This document shows positions 6,925-16,077 of a stretch of DNA of 58,514 nucleotides, one piece after another. A program made the translations under genes and the position numbers. A model generated the notes under the pieces. The model had not been told where the DNA came from. It ran no database searches and worked only from the letters and a program-made list of their open reading frames with translations. The DNA is from Pelotomaculum sp. UBA1371. GTDB lineage: Bacteria; Bacillota; Desulfotomaculia; Desulfotomaculales; Pelotomaculaceae. The stretch is from assembly GCA_002305915.1 (NCBI GenBank), contig DBRJ01000049.1, forward strand, positions 23,051 to 81,564. The letters are read 5' to 3'. Each line of letters opens with the position of its first letter. The first letter of the stretch is position 1.

Positions 6925-8628
6925 ATGGAGTACTTAATTGATGTTGCCAAAGGCAACACTCCCGCCGACCTTTTGCTCAAGGGCGCCCGGGTAGTAAATG
7001 TATTCAGTGGAGAGATCTTAACCACCAATATTGCCGTCAAAGACGGACTTATTGCAGGATTGGGCGACTACAGGCAGGGGTTGGAAGTGTTAAACCTCGC
7101 CGGCAAATACGTTATCCCCGGCCTCATTGACGCCCACTTTCATATTGAAAGCTCCATGCTTACACCTTCCGCCTTTGCCGCCGTTGCCGTGCCTCACGGA
7201 ACCACGGCAGTGGTGGCCGACCCGCACGAGATTGTCAATGTTTCAGGCCTGGAAGGTTTCCGCTTTATGGTTGAAGCTTCCCGGGGGCTGCCCCTGGATA
7301 TCTTTTACATGGTGCCTTCCTGCGTACCGGCCACACCCCTGGAAACCTCCGGGGCTGAAATCAGCCCGGAAGATCTCAGGCAGGCCATGGCCCTTCACCC
7401 CCGCTCCCCCGGGCTGGCCGAATTTATGAACTTCCCCGGGGTATGCTCCAAATCGCCGGACGTCCTGGCAAAAATCAGGACGGCCCTGGAACACGGCTGT
7501 CTCATTGACGGGCACTCCCCTCTTCTTGGCGGCAGGGACTTAAACGCCTATTTAAGCACCGGGATCCTTACCGACCATGAATGTACCAGTGCCGCCGAAG
7601 CACTGGAAAAAATGAGGCTGGGCATGCGGATAATTATCCGCGAAGGCTCCGCCGCCAAAAACCTGGCCGCGCTGCTGCCAATTGTCACAGATCATAACTA
7701 CCAGAATATCTTTTTCTGCTGCGATGACCGCCACCCGGCGGACTTAAGGGCCGAGGGACAGGTAGACCATGTTTTGCGCAAGGCCGTGGGTTCCGGTCTA
7801 GACCCGGTCCGTGCTGTGCAAATGGCCACATTGCATCCCGCCAGGCACTATAACCTGCGCGGACTGGGCGGCATTGCTCCCGGTTATCAGGCTGACCTGC
7901 TGGTGGTAGGCGATTTATCCCGTTTCCAGATTGAACTGGTGTTTAAAGCCGGAAAGCTGGCAGCCCGGGAGGGGCGATACCTCTGGGCACAGACCGGGAA
8001 ATACGCTAAAAGCGTTTCTAATACTGTACACCTTCCGGAACTCCAGGGAAGGCTCAGCTTAGAGAAACCTGCGCAGAATGCCGGGGTCAGGGTCATTGAA
8101 GTACAGCCTGAACAGATCCTCACCAAATGCCTCATCATCCCCGCCGCTGAAATAGATGCCTCAGATGAACTGGCCAGGGTGGCCGTCGTGGAACGCCACG
8201 GCAAAAACGGAAACATTGCCGTCGGTCTGGTTAAAGGTTTTGGTAGATTAAAAGGAGCCCTGGCCTCGACGGTAGCCCACGACAGCCATAACCTGATCCT
8301 TGTTGGCACGGATACTCAAGACATGGAACTGGCGGCAAGGACGGTTGCCGCTGCAGGCGGCGGTCTGGCTGTTGTCTCGGAGGGCCGGGTTCTGGCCTCC
8401 CTGGCTTTGCCGGTAGCAGGATTGATGTCCAATGAAGATGCGGACACGGTGTCCCGGCTCCACGAAGAACTGCACCGGGCCGCCCAAAGAATCGGCTGCT
8501 CCCTGCCGTCACCTTTCATGACCATGTCCTTTCTTGCTTTACCTGTTATTCCCGAGTTGAGAATAACGGACTTTGGCCTGGTAGACGTGACTAAATTTGA
8601 GATTGTTGACCTGTGGAAACAGAAGTAG
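6925..8628 (+). CDS. ade: Adenine deaminase
   Basis: The 567-residue product converts adenine to hypoxanthine and ammonia in purine salvage. It is an amidohydrolase-superfamily metalloenzyme with the first metal motif in PGLIDAHFHIESSML, followed by the adenine-deaminase signature HGTTAVVADPHEI. Downstream are GHSPLLGG, the DDRHP metal/catalytic block and, in the C-terminal domain, AHDSHNLI. The length matches bacterial Ade (570-590). The ATG is preceded by GGAGAG. No purine transporter or repressor is adjacent. Signal peptidase follows 141 bases later and is probably a separate unit. Confidence 0.95.
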   Translation: MEYLIDVAKGNTPADLLLKGARVVNVFSGEILTTNIAVKDGLIAGLGDYRQGLEVLNLAGKYVIPGLIDAHFHIESSMLTPSAFAAVAVPHGTTAVVADPHEIVNVSGLEGFRFMVEASRGLPLDIFYMVPSCVPATPLETSGAEISPEDLRQAMALHPRSPGLAEFMNFPGVCSKSPDVLAKIRTALEHGCLIDGHSPLLGGRDLNAYLSTGILTDHECTSAAEALEKMRLGMRIIIREGSAAKNLAALLPIVTDHNYQNIFFCCDDRHPADLRAEGQVDHVLRKAVGSGLDPVRAVQMATLHPARHYNLRGLGGIAPGYQADLLVVGDLSRFQIELVFKAGKLAAREGRYLWAQTGKYAKSVSNTVHLPELQGRLSLEKPAQNAGVRVIEVQPEQILTKCLIIPAAEIDASDELARVAVVERHGKNGNIAVGLVKGFGRLKGALASTVAHDSHNLILVGTDTQDMELAARTVAAAGGGLAVVSEGRVLASLALPVAGLMSNEDADTVSRLHEELHRAAQRIGCSLPSPFMTMSFLALPVIPELRITDFGLVDVTKFEIVDLWKQK

Positions 8629-8769
8629 TTCAGTAAGCGGTATCAAAAAAGAACGCCCTAAAAATTGCAAAACTTGCTTCCCATGACTGAAAAGCAGCCT
8701 TGACACGATCTAAAACACTGGTTAACATAACCCTGTAGCTTCCAATCAGTTAAGGAATGAGGAATATAA

Positions 8770-9288
8770 ATGGCTTTGAATTTTAAAAAGATAACGGACT
8801 GGCTTTTGACCATCGTTCTGGCAGTACTGCTGTCCCTGGCTATTCGCACCTATGTGGCAGAGGCCCGCTGGATCCCGAGTGAATCCATGCTCCCCACCCT
8901 CAGGATCGGTGACCATCTGATTATAGAAAAAATTTCCTATAAACTCGGAGCTATTGACCGGGGCGACATCGTAGTCTTTAAAGCGCCGCCCGCCAGCCAC
9001 CTGGAAGAGGTCATGATTAAAAGGGTTATCGCCCTGCCGGGAGAAACCGTATCCATTAAGGACGGGGTTGTTTATATTAACGGTATTCCCCTGGAAGAAC
9101 CCTACGAACTGGAAAAACCCAGGGAGGATTTTAAACCGGTTACTGTACCCGAAAACAGCATCTTTGTCATGGGAGATAACCGTAATAACAGTTTTGACAG
9201 CAGGTTCTGGGGGGTTTTAGAGAAGGACATGGTTATCGGAAAAGCCTTTGCCCGGTATTACCCGCTGGGCAGCGCCTCCATGCTATAA
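8770..9288 (+). CDS. lepB: Signal peptidase I
   Basis: This 172-residue type I signal peptidase cleaves signal peptides on the outer face of the cytoplasmic membrane. An N-terminal membrane anchor (residues about 10-28) is followed by box B with the nucleophile in PSESMLPTL (Ser39), box D with the general base in MIKRVIALPGE (Lys84) and box E GDNRNNSFDSR. The single anchor and the length are typical for Gram-positive SipS-like enzymes. The start ATG follows AGGAATATAA, a modest site. It stands alone; the next gene is convergent. Confidence 0.95.
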   Translation: MALNFKKITDWLLTIVLAVLLSLAIRTYVAEARWIPSESMLPTLRIGDHLIIEKISYKLGAIDRGDIVVFKAPPASHLEEVMIKRVIALPGETVSIKDGVVYINGIPLEEPYELEKPREDFKPVTVPENSIFVMGDNRNNSFDSRFWGVLEKDMVIGKAFARYYPLGSASML

Positions 9289-9314
9289 GAATAAGCGCCT
9301 CCATCCTATAAAAA

Positions 9315-9355
9315 CAGAAGAAGGTTTATTTCCGTAGAATTAACCCTTCTTCCTG
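9315..9355. terminator. Hairpin between convergent lepB and the nitroreductase gene
   Basis: CAGAAGAAGGTT (9315-9326) and AACCCTTCTTCCTG (9342-9355) pair with two bulged C residues. The location between convergent genes suggests a shared terminator, although T tracts are weak. Confidence 0.45.
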
Positions 9356-9389
9356 TATCCCTGGTCATTAACTCCCCCTTCAGGGTAGC

Positions 9390-10004
9390 CTAGTCAAAAC
9401 CAAGCCAGTGAAGCCTGTTGCCCTTCCGGGGCGGGGCGGGTGGGTCTTGTGCAGGATAGCCGACAGGTATGACAGAAACCAGTTCCTTATCCTTCACCCC
9501 GATAATCTCATTAATCAGATCTTCCTTATATTTAGGAGCAGTCATCTGGCAAGTTCCCAAACCCTTTGCCTTTGCCAGCAGCAGGATATTCTGGACCAGG
9601 GCCGCTGCGCTTAAAAGATTGACGAACCGCTCCCGCTCGTTTTCGTACCTTTCCTGTCCGGTCATGTCCGGGCGCAGTTCTACACCTGTCAGCGGTATGT
9701 AAACCAGGATAATGACAGGGGCGCCCCCCAGCGTTTGGAAAAATTTTAGGGTCAGGTTGATCATTTTTTCTGGAAATACTTTTTCCAGTTTGGGTTTATA
9801 AAGCTCTCTTAAACCTCCCATGGCTTTAATCAGAAGGTCTCTCTTTTCACCTCTGACAACATAGACATACCAGTTTTGCCTGTTCGTCCCCGAGGGAGCC
9901 CAAAGGGCTTCTTCCAGGATCTCATTTAACAGTTCCCAGGGAATATCCCTGTTCTCGTATTTACGGATACTGCGTCTTTCCATGATCGCCTTACTGATAT
10001 TCAT
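9390..10004 (-). CDS. Nitroreductase-family flavoprotein
   Basis: A 204-residue protein of the FMN-dependent nitroreductase fold. The N-terminus MNISKAIMERRSIRKYENRD is the hallmark FMN-binding RRSIR motif, PSGTNRQNWYVYVV follows, and GLGTCQM with a late VIPVGYP is the usual C-terminal FMN contact. Such enzymes reduce nitroaromatics, quinones or flavins with NAD(P)H, and the physiological substrate is unknown. The ATG at 10004 has AAAGGAGG eight bases upstream; a longer frame to 10037 lacks a site. It is divergent from the hydrolase gene at 10171. Confidence 0.9.
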   Translation of the reverse strand: MNISKAIMERRSIRKYENRDIPWELLNEILEEALWAPSGTNRQNWYVYVVRGEKRDLLIKAMGGLRELYKPKLEKVFPEKMINLTLKFFQTLGGAPVIILVYIPLTGVELRPDMTGQERYENERERFVNLLSAAALVQNILLLAKAKGLGTCQMTAPKYKEDLINEIIGVKDKELVSVIPVGYPAQDPPAPPRKGNRLHWLGFD

Positions 10005-10170
10005 GAGAAGTCCTCCTTTTTGGCCATATTTTATCAAATCTATTTGTTTTATCTTCTTTTACTATATTTTTTTGGTCAGGCTGCTGATTAGTCGAGTTTT
10101 ACCGGATTATTTAAAAGCTATCATAGATTATACTCAGGTTTCAAGTGCTATTTTAAATGGAGGTGTTCCC

Positions 10171-10968
10171 TTGTTCTTAAAAAGATCAGGCAGTTGGGAA
10201 AAGGTCACTTACCCTAACGCCAGAGGCTTGAGGCTGGCGGGATTGCTCTATTCCTCCCGCAAAAAAGGAGCCGTGCTTATTGTCTGCCACGGTTTTACAG
10301 GGAGTAAGGAAGGCGGGGGCAGAGCCCTGGAAATGGCGGAAGAACTGGGAAAAAGGGGATATGCTGCCCTGCTTTTCGACTTTAGCGGGTGTGGTGAAAG
10401 CGAGGGGGATTTTGCCGACATCAGCCTTACGGGCCAGATCAATGACCTGAAAAGCTCTGTTGATTTCTGCCTGGCTCTGGGTTTTGAAAGAATAATACTT
10501 ACCGGACGGAGTTTTGGCGGTACTACCGCCCTTTGCCTTGGCGGGGCGGACAGGCGTGTGGCCGGGGTGTGCACCTGGGCGGCGCCGTCAGAACCCTTTG
10601 ACCTTTTTAATTGTAAAAGAGATCAACTCCTGAGGGAGAAAGGCAGGCTGGTACCACTTTCCGGAGAGCAGGGGACCGTCTATGTGCGGGAGGGCTTTTT
10701 TTCTGACTTGCGACAACATGATCTTTATGGCCGGGCAGCCTTGCTGACACCGCGCCCGCTCCTGGTGGTCCATGGAAGCAGCGACAGCGTAGTGCCCGAC
10801 TGGAACGCCCGGGCAATCTATGAGGCTGCGGGTGAACCAAAAGAAATCAGAATCGTTGAAGGCGCCGACCACCAGTTTACAGGGCGGCACCTGGAGGCCT
10901 GGGCTGCCCTTTTTAACTGGCTTGGTGAACATTTTCCCCAGACCTCAGCGAAACCGGATTTAGCATAA
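10171..10968 (+). CDS. Alpha/beta-hydrolase (serine hydrolase) family protein
   Basis: A 265-residue alpha/beta-hydrolase. CHGFTGSKEGG forms the oxyanion-hole loop, GRSFGGTTAL contains the nucleophile Ser, a late VHGSSDSVVP supplies the acid region, and EGADHQF carries the catalytic His. The set resembles bacterial S9-like or acyl-esterase hydrolases. I start at TTG 10171 because GGAGGTG ends five bases before it. The frame continues upstream to 9982, but that stretch overlaps the promoter and start of the divergent nitroreductase. Its stop overlaps the stop of the convergent acyl-CoA synthetase beta gene by nine bases, so no terminator separates them. The substrate is unknown. Confidence 0.85.
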   Translation: MFLKRSGSWEKVTYPNARGLRLAGLLYSSRKKGAVLIVCHGFTGSKEGGGRALEMAEELGKRGYAALLFDFSGCGESEGDFADISLTGQINDLKSSVDFCLALGFERIILTGRSFGGTTALCLGGADRRVAGVCTWAAPSEPFDLFNCKRDQLLREKGRLVPLSGEQGTVYVREGFFSDLRQHDLYGRAALLTPRPLLVVHGSSDSVVPDWNARAIYEAAGEPKEIRIVEGADHQFTGRHLEAWAALFNWLGEHFPQTSAKPDLA

Positions 10969-11643
10969 TTTTATTCGCGCATCCAGAACCATGGCGCCCC
11001 GGGGGAAAACGACAACTGGGTTTAAGTCCATTTCCTCGATATCTTCGACTTCTACGGCAAGTTGTGAGATGCCGGTAATGATCTTCAGCAGGGAAAGGGT
11101 ATCCACAGCCGGGTACCCCCGGTAGCCCCGCAGGAGGCGGTTTCCTCTGATCTGATAGACCATTTTTTCTGCTTCCTCGGTACTCACGGGGGCCATTCTA
11201 AAAACAACATCCTTCAGGACTTCGGTAAAAACTCCACCGAGCCCGAAAGCCACCACCGGGCCGAACTGCCTGTCCGCTATTACACCAATCAATACTTCTA
11301 CACCCTTTTTGATCATGGGCTGGACGGTCACAGACGCTTCAGGATCGACAGCTGCACAATTCCTCCTGATGCTCCTGAAAGCTTCCCGTACAGACTGCTC
11401 CCCTCCAAGATTCAGAAATACACCTTTGTGTTCCGACTTGTGAATGATATAAGGTGAGTTCACCTTCAAAACCACGGGAAATCCACATTCATGGGCCATT
11501 CTAACCGTTTCCTCCTCATCCCGCGCTACCCGGCAGGATAAAACGGGTATGCCCCTGACGGCAAGGAGTTCCTTGGATTCCACCTCAGTTAAGAAAGTCC
11601 TGCCTGATTTACGTACATTTTCGATTATTCTACGCGTTTCCAT
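10960..11643 (-). CDS. ADP-forming acyl-CoA synthetase, ATP-grasp (beta) subunit
   Basis: A 227-residue ATP-grasp subunit related to the beta subunit of ADP-forming acetyl-CoA synthetase. It shows LAVRGIPVLSCRVA at the N-terminus, the ATP-binding GFPVVLKVNSPYIIHKSEHKG, and the Mg/phosphate block VAFGLGGVFTEVLKDVVFRMAP with a late EMDLNPVVV. The enzyme interconverts acyl-CoA + ADP + Pi and acid + CoA + ATP, and so conserves energy in fermentation. I use ATG 11643, which follows GGGGAGGTG by six bases and overlaps the alpha gene by 14 bases. Its convergent neighbour overlaps its 3' end. The acyl substrate (acetyl, propionyl or aryl) is not visible. Confidence 0.85.
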   Translation of the reverse strand: METRRIIENVRKSGRTFLTEVESKELLAVRGIPVLSCRVARDEEETVRMAHECGFPVVLKVNSPYIIHKSEHKGVFLNLGGEQSVREAFRSIRRNCAAVDPEASVTVQPMIKKGVEVLIGVIADRQFGPVVAFGLGGVFTEVLKDVVFRMAPVSTEEAEKMVYQIRGNRLLRGYRGYPAVDTLSLLKIITGISQLAVEVEDIEEMDLNPVVVFPRGAMVLDARIKLC

Positions 11644-13030
11644 GAAGGGCACCTCCCCTCCGGCTGTAGTGAATCAGCGCGGCAGCACCCCAGGCTGCTT
11701 CATCCGGTGAGCAATAAAGCGGGATACCCGCCTGCTGCAGGGCCTCCCTGTCCTCCTCCACGCCTTTTACCGTGGATATGTAACAGGTTAACACCGGTTT
11801 ATGGCTCTTTTGATGTGCCGCAATCAACTCCCTGGTAGGATTTGGCCAGTTTTTGTGAGGACAGCAGAATGTGACTAAAAGGTCAAAGTTGTGATCTGCA
11901 AGGGCAGCATCCACCAGAAGACCGTAGGTCCCGGGCCTGGTGCCCAGTCCCCCGGTATCTATGGGGTTTTTTAAAACAACGGGGAGGTTCTCACCCAGGA
12001 TTGCTTTGATCCTGCGCACAGTCCCCGGCGCAAGTCCCGGGATGCTGATTTTCCTGCCGGCCAGGCGATCCAGGGCTACGATGGTAGGCCCGGCCGTATA
12101 AGTAAACAGGCCTAATCCCCCTCCGGCAGGAAGCCGGCACAGTGAAAGCGCCTTACAGGAAGCCACTAGTTCGGGCACGCTGCCGGCCAGCAATACTCCA
12201 TACTGATTAAATATGTCCCGGAAGAGCTTGTAGGGTCCGGCCATGCTCCCGGTATGGGTTAAAGTCGCTTCATTAATTTCATTGGATTGCCCCACTTTGT
12301 AGATAACTACGGGCTTCCTATGGGCCACTTTGCCGGCTACCTGCACCAGTCTCCGGGCGTTCTCCACTCCTTCCAGAAATACTCCGATCACCTTTGTACC
12401 GGAATCTCCGGCCAGAAACTCCAGGCAGTCCGAAATCTCCAAAACAGTGCGATTGCCCACTCCGACGAACTTATTTAGACCGACTCCTTCATCTGAACAT
12501 TTTTGAATTATACTGAAACCAATTCCCCCGCTCTGTGAAATTAAGGATACATTCCCCTTTTTCAAACTGACCGGGTAGAATGTGGCATTAAGACCGGCTT
12601 CCAGATTCATGATCCCCAGGGTATTGGGACCGACGACTTTCAGCCCGTATTTCTTTGTTATTTCAACCAGCCTTTTTTCCAGGGCCCGCCCCTCGTCCCC
12701 GGTTTCTCTGAAACCGCCGGCAACAATGACGGCGCCCTTGATGCCCAGTTTTCCGCAGTGCTCCAGCACATCAACCGTATCCCTCTGGTTCAAGGCAATG
12801 AGGGCCAGGTCCACCCGCTCCGGGATATCCAGGATGGAAGGATAAACAGGGAGCCCGAGAATTTCTTTCAATTTGGGATGAACCGGGTAAATTTTACCCT
12901 TATAACCTCCATAAATCAGGCTGTCCAGGAGGTTATAACCGATTCTATCAGATGAAGCGGTAGCCCCAATCACAGCCACACTTCCAGGGTTGAATATTTT
13001 TTGCATAACTTCGATATCGTCTTCTGTCAA
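11630..13030 (-). CDS. ADP-forming acyl-CoA synthetase, CoA-binding (alpha) subunit
   Basis: A 466-residue protein with an N-terminal CoA-binding Rossmann domain (NPGSVAVIGATASSDRIGYN, then KIYPVHPKLKEILGLPVYPS) and succinyl-CoA-ligase-like domains (VVGPNTLGIMN, SLISQSGGIGFSI). THTGSMAG near residue 258 is the region carrying the phosphorylated His in archaeal ACD enzymes. The TTG start follows GGAGGTGG by seven bases. Alpha precedes beta with a 14-base overlap, so the two are translationally coupled. Many bacterial homologues are one fused chain of about 700 residues; here the subunits are separate. It is divergent from the metal ATPase. Confidence 0.85.
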   Translation of the reverse strand: MTEDDIEVMQKIFNPGSVAVIGATASSDRIGYNLLDSLIYGGYKGKIYPVHPKLKEILGLPVYPSILDIPERVDLALIALNQRDTVDVLEHCGKLGIKGAVIVAGGFRETGDEGRALEKRLVEITKKYGLKVVGPNTLGIMNLEAGLNATFYPVSLKKGNVSLISQSGGIGFSIIQKCSDEGVGLNKFVGVGNRTVLEISDCLEFLAGDSGTKVIGVFLEGVENARRLVQVAGKVAHRKPVVIYKVGQSNEINEATLTHTGSMAGPYKLFRDIFNQYGVLLAGSVPELVASCKALSLCRLPAGGGLGLFTYTAGPTIVALDRLAGRKISIPGLAPGTVRRIKAILGENLPVVLKNPIDTGGLGTRPGTYGLLVDAALADHNFDLLVTFCCPHKNWPNPTRELIAAHQKSHKPVLTCYISTVKGVEEDREALQQAGIPLYCSPDEAAWGAAALIHYSRRGGALHGNA

Positions 13031-13233
13031 TATACATCCACCTCCATTTATCGCAAAACATAATATAATTAATAATTATTTCTACTTAATCCGCCATCTT
13101 CCTTCTTAACTAACCCGGGCTATAAAAATGACCACATTATACAAAATATAATAGTAGCCGGAGCACCCTGGATTGCTCTGACACACCGGAATTTAAAAAG
13201 CTCTGATCATCTGTAAACTGGAGGGACTTCAGC

Positions 13234-15648
13234 TTGCCACAAACACAAATACTGCATCCAGGCAACAGGAGCAAGACAAATTCGCTCAAACTGTGCGGAC
13301 TTGATTGCGCCGGGTGCGCAGCCAAGCTCGAAAAAAAATTGGCCCGGACACCCGGTGTGGAATCTGCTCGCGTCAGCTTTGGAACTGGAAAACTAACAGT
13401 CAGACATACCCTGTCCCTGAACAAAATCATTTCCCTGGTAAAAGAAGCAGGCTATACTGTTGAACAGGAAGATCCCCGCCTGTCAGAAACCACAGTACTA
13501 TCCATCTATCAAATACAGGGCCTTGACTGCGCCGACTGTGCCGGCAAGTTGAAAACAAGGCTACTGCAAGTGCCCGGTGTAGAAGAGGTAGAACTGAACT
13601 TTGGAACGGCAAGACTGAGCCTGCGGCATACCTGCCCTTCCAGCACAATAATCAAACTTGTCCGGGCTTCCGGCTACGGCATCCGGCCCGTTTCTCCGGG
13701 TGGAGCTAATACTTTGAACAGTTCCCTTTTCAGGCAGCAGAAAGTATTCTTGACCGTGTTGTCAGGCCTTTTTATTGCCCTGGGGCTCCTTTCGTCCCTG
13801 GCGGACAGTCCCGCTGTAATCAGTGAAACAGCCTATCTCCTGGCTATTCTGGCAGGAGGCTATTATATCGGGCGAAGCGCCCTTTACTCCCTGCGTTCAT
13901 TTAGCCTGGACATGAACGTTTTGATGACCCTTGCCCTGATCGGGGCGTTGGCCATCGGCGAGCGGCTGGAAGGCGCCGCCCTGGTCTTTCTTTTCTCTCT
14001 CGGCAGCGCCCTGCAAACCTATACTGTGGATAAGGCGAGAAATTCCATCCACTCCCTGATAGCCCTCTCCCCGAAGGAAGCCCTGGTCCGCCGGAACGGC
14101 CTGGAAATAGAACTTCCCGCCGGTGAGATCAGGATCGGCGACACACTCCTGGTACGGCCCGGGGAAAGAATTGCCATGGACGGCTATGTCCAGTCCGGCT
14201 TTTCCAATGTAGACCAGTCCCCCCTTACCGGGGAGTCCCAGCCAGTGGCGAAAAAAGCCGGGGAGATGGTCTATGCAGGAACTGTCAACGGACACGGATA
14301 CATGGAAATAATGGTAACCAGGAATGCCAAAGACAACACCCTGGCCAGGATTATCAACCTGATCGAAGAGGCTCAGGCACAAAAGGCTCCTTCCCAGCAG
14401 TTCGTCGATATTTTCGCCAGGATTTATACACCGCTGATCATAGCAGGCTCAGTGCTCACAGCGGTATTTCCCGTCCTTGTCCTGGGCCAGCCCTTCGCGC
14501 CCTGGTTTGAAAAAGCATTAATTCTCCTGGTTGTATCCTGCCCCTGTGCCCTGGTCATCTCAACCCCGGTGTCAATTGTAGCGGCAATCGGCGGGGCCGC
14601 TAAAAAGGGGGTTCTCATTAAGGGCGGCGCCTACCTGGAAGAGGCCGGCGCACTGAAGGTAGTTGCCTTTGACAAAACCGGCACCCTGACCACGGGACAC
14701 CCGGAAGTGGTGGAAATATTACCGGCCCCCGGTTATTCACAGCAAGAACTGCTTGAGATTGCCGCCTCCCTTGAACAACGTTCAGTGCATCCCCTGGCCG
14801 GGGCAATCCTGCGCGCAGCCGAAGAAAGGGGTCTTAAACCAGGGAAATGTTCCGGTTTTAAGTCCTTCTCCGGCAGGGGTGTGTCAGGCGAATTCGAAGG
14901 TACGACCTATTACGCCGGCAACAAAAAGCTCTTTGAGGGGAACAGAATACCCCCGGAGTCCGCGGCATTTCTGGAGGATCTGAAAGAAAAAGAAGGTATT
15001 CCTGTTCTTGTGGGAAGCCGTCAGAAAATAATCGGGGCTCTAATGGTTGCTGAAAAAACGCGGTGCAACGCCGTGGAAGCCGTTGAAGGCCTGCGCCGCA
15101 CGGGGATTGACCGGATTGTCATCCTCACCGGCGACAGCCCTGGAGCTGCTGCAAAGGTAGCCGGACGGCTGGGTGTTGACGAAGTCTATTCCGGCCTGCT
15201 GCCTGAAGATAAGCTCCGGATAGTACGCTTAATAATGAAAAAATATGGTAAGCTGGCCATGGTTGGAGACGGGATCAACGACACTCCAGCCCTGGCTGCG
15301 GCCACGCTAGGGATAGCAATGGGCGCTGCCGGCACGGATACTGCCCTGGAAACGGCTGATATCGCCCTGATGGGGGATGATCTGGCCAACCTGCCCTACA
15401 TCATCCGGCTGGGCCGGAGCACCTTGCAGATTATCAAACAAAATATCGCCTTTTCTTTGCTGGTCAAGGGTGTTTTTATCGCCCTTACTTTCGCCGGCTT
15501 GACCAGCCTTTGGATGGCTGTGTTTGCCGACACCGGAGCCTCCCTGCTGGTCGTCCTGAACGGGATGCGGCTTTTTAAGGCCGGCAGTTACTCCGTCAAG
15601 AAAAACCAGCCGGTCTGCTCCCCGGAGTTATCCTGTAGCAAAGCCTAA
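13234..15648 (+). CDS. Heavy-metal-translocating P-type ATPase (Zn/Cd/Pb type)
   Basis: An 804-residue P1B-ATPase that exports soft or borderline metal cations. It has two N-terminal metal-binding domains with GLDCAGC (residues 22-28) and GLDCADC, a set of membrane helices, the translocation motif SCPCALV (Cys436/Cys438), the phosphorylation site DKTGTLT (Asp480), the conserved SVHPLAGAI His-Pro, and the hinge GDGINDTPALA. The DC-A-x-C style of the metal-binding domains points to Zn2+/Cd2+/Pb2+ rather than Cu+. The TTG start follows GGAGGG. No ArsR or MerR regulator is adjacent, which is unusual for a resistance gene. The C-terminus ends in CSPELSCSKA with two extra Cys. Confidence 0.93.
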   Translation: MPQTQILHPGNRSKTNSLKLCGLDCAGCAAKLEKKLARTPGVESARVSFGTGKLTVRHTLSLNKIISLVKEAGYTVEQEDPRLSETTVLSIYQIQGLDCADCAGKLKTRLLQVPGVEEVELNFGTARLSLRHTCPSSTIIKLVRASGYGIRPVSPGGANTLNSSLFRQQKVFLTVLSGLFIALGLLSSLADSPAVISETAYLLAILAGGYYIGRSALYSLRSFSLDMNVLMTLALIGALAIGERLEGAALVFLFSLGSALQTYTVDKARNSIHSLIALSPKEALVRRNGLEIELPAGEIRIGDTLLVRPGERIAMDGYVQSGFSNVDQSPLTGESQPVAKKAGEMVYAGTVNGHGYMEIMVTRNAKDNTLARIINLIEEAQAQKAPSQQFVDIFARIYTPLIIAGSVLTAVFPVLVLGQPFAPWFEKALILLVVSCPCALVISTPVSIVAAIGGAAKKGVLIKGGAYLEEAGALKVVAFDKTGTLTTGHPEVVEILPAPGYSQQELLEIAASLEQRSVHPLAGAILRAAEERGLKPGKCSGFKSFSGRGVSGEFEGTTYYAGNKKLFEGNRIPPESAAFLEDLKEKEGIPVLVGSRQKIIGALMVAEKTRCNAVEAVEGLRRTGIDRIVILTGDSPGAAAKVAGRLGVDEVYSGLLPEDKLRIVRLIMKKYGKLAMVGDGINDTPALAAATLGIAMGAAGTDTALETADIALMGDDLANLPYIIRLGRSTLQIIKQNIAFSLLVKGVFIALTFAGLTSLWMAVFADTGASLLVVLNGMRLFKAGSYSVKKNQPVCSPELSCSKA

Positions 15649-15785
15649 AGCCGGATAAATTATTACGACAGTAAAAAATTTTTGAAAATATATTTGAGCA
15701 TAAACTGAGTTTTTTTAAGCTCCACAAACAACCAGTTAAAAATCTAAAACACTTAAGGAGTATCCAAGAGCATAGATAGAATGAC

Positions 15786-15814
15786 AAAAAGCCGGCCAAG
15801 CCGGTTTTTTTTTG
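15786..15814 (+). terminator. Terminator after the metal ATPase gene
   Basis: A GC-rich stem (CCGGC/GCCGG, loop CAA) flanked by A and T runs, ending in nine T residues, about 140 bases after the stop codon. Confidence 0.75.
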
Positions 15815-15846
15815 TGCCCGGCGCAGAATAGCACAGGCGCCGATCA

Positions 15847-16059
15847 GGTTTTGTTTAACAAACAAAACCATTTATACCTGGTCCGGGCGGGTAACCGGAC
15901 AGGTAAAGGACTTTGTTTTAAATAACGGGAGCGTAATCTGTGAAGTTAGACAAACACCAAAGCTCCCCTCTTTTAATAAAGTAAAAGCAAGGAGATTTAG
16001 CCGCAGGCAACTTTCTTAACCGCTGCTTAAAGCCGGTTCAATATTGCTTATAAAGCAAT
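15847..16059 (+). promoter_or_regulatory. Hairpin-rich feo leader
   Basis: Four inverted repeats lie between the upstream terminator and feoA. GGTTTTGTTT/AAACAAAACC (15847-15856 and 15860-15869) has a three-base loop. CCTG-TCCGG/CCGGACAGG (15877-15903) has one bulge. GGGAGC/GCTCCC (15927-15932 and 15962-15967) is followed by CTCTTTT and resembles an attenuator. ATTGCTT/AAGCAAT (16043-16049 and 16053-16059) lies immediately before the GGGGG site of feoA. The first could also be a DNA operator. No known riboswitch class was recognised. Confidence 0.45.
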
Positions 16060-16077
16060 GCAGGGGGTTTTGATGCC

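Noticed and set aside
9982..10170. N-terminal extension of the alpha/beta-hydrolase with membrane-like residues
   Set aside because: It overlaps the start and promoter of the divergent nitroreductase, and a GGAGGTG lies directly before TTG 10171.
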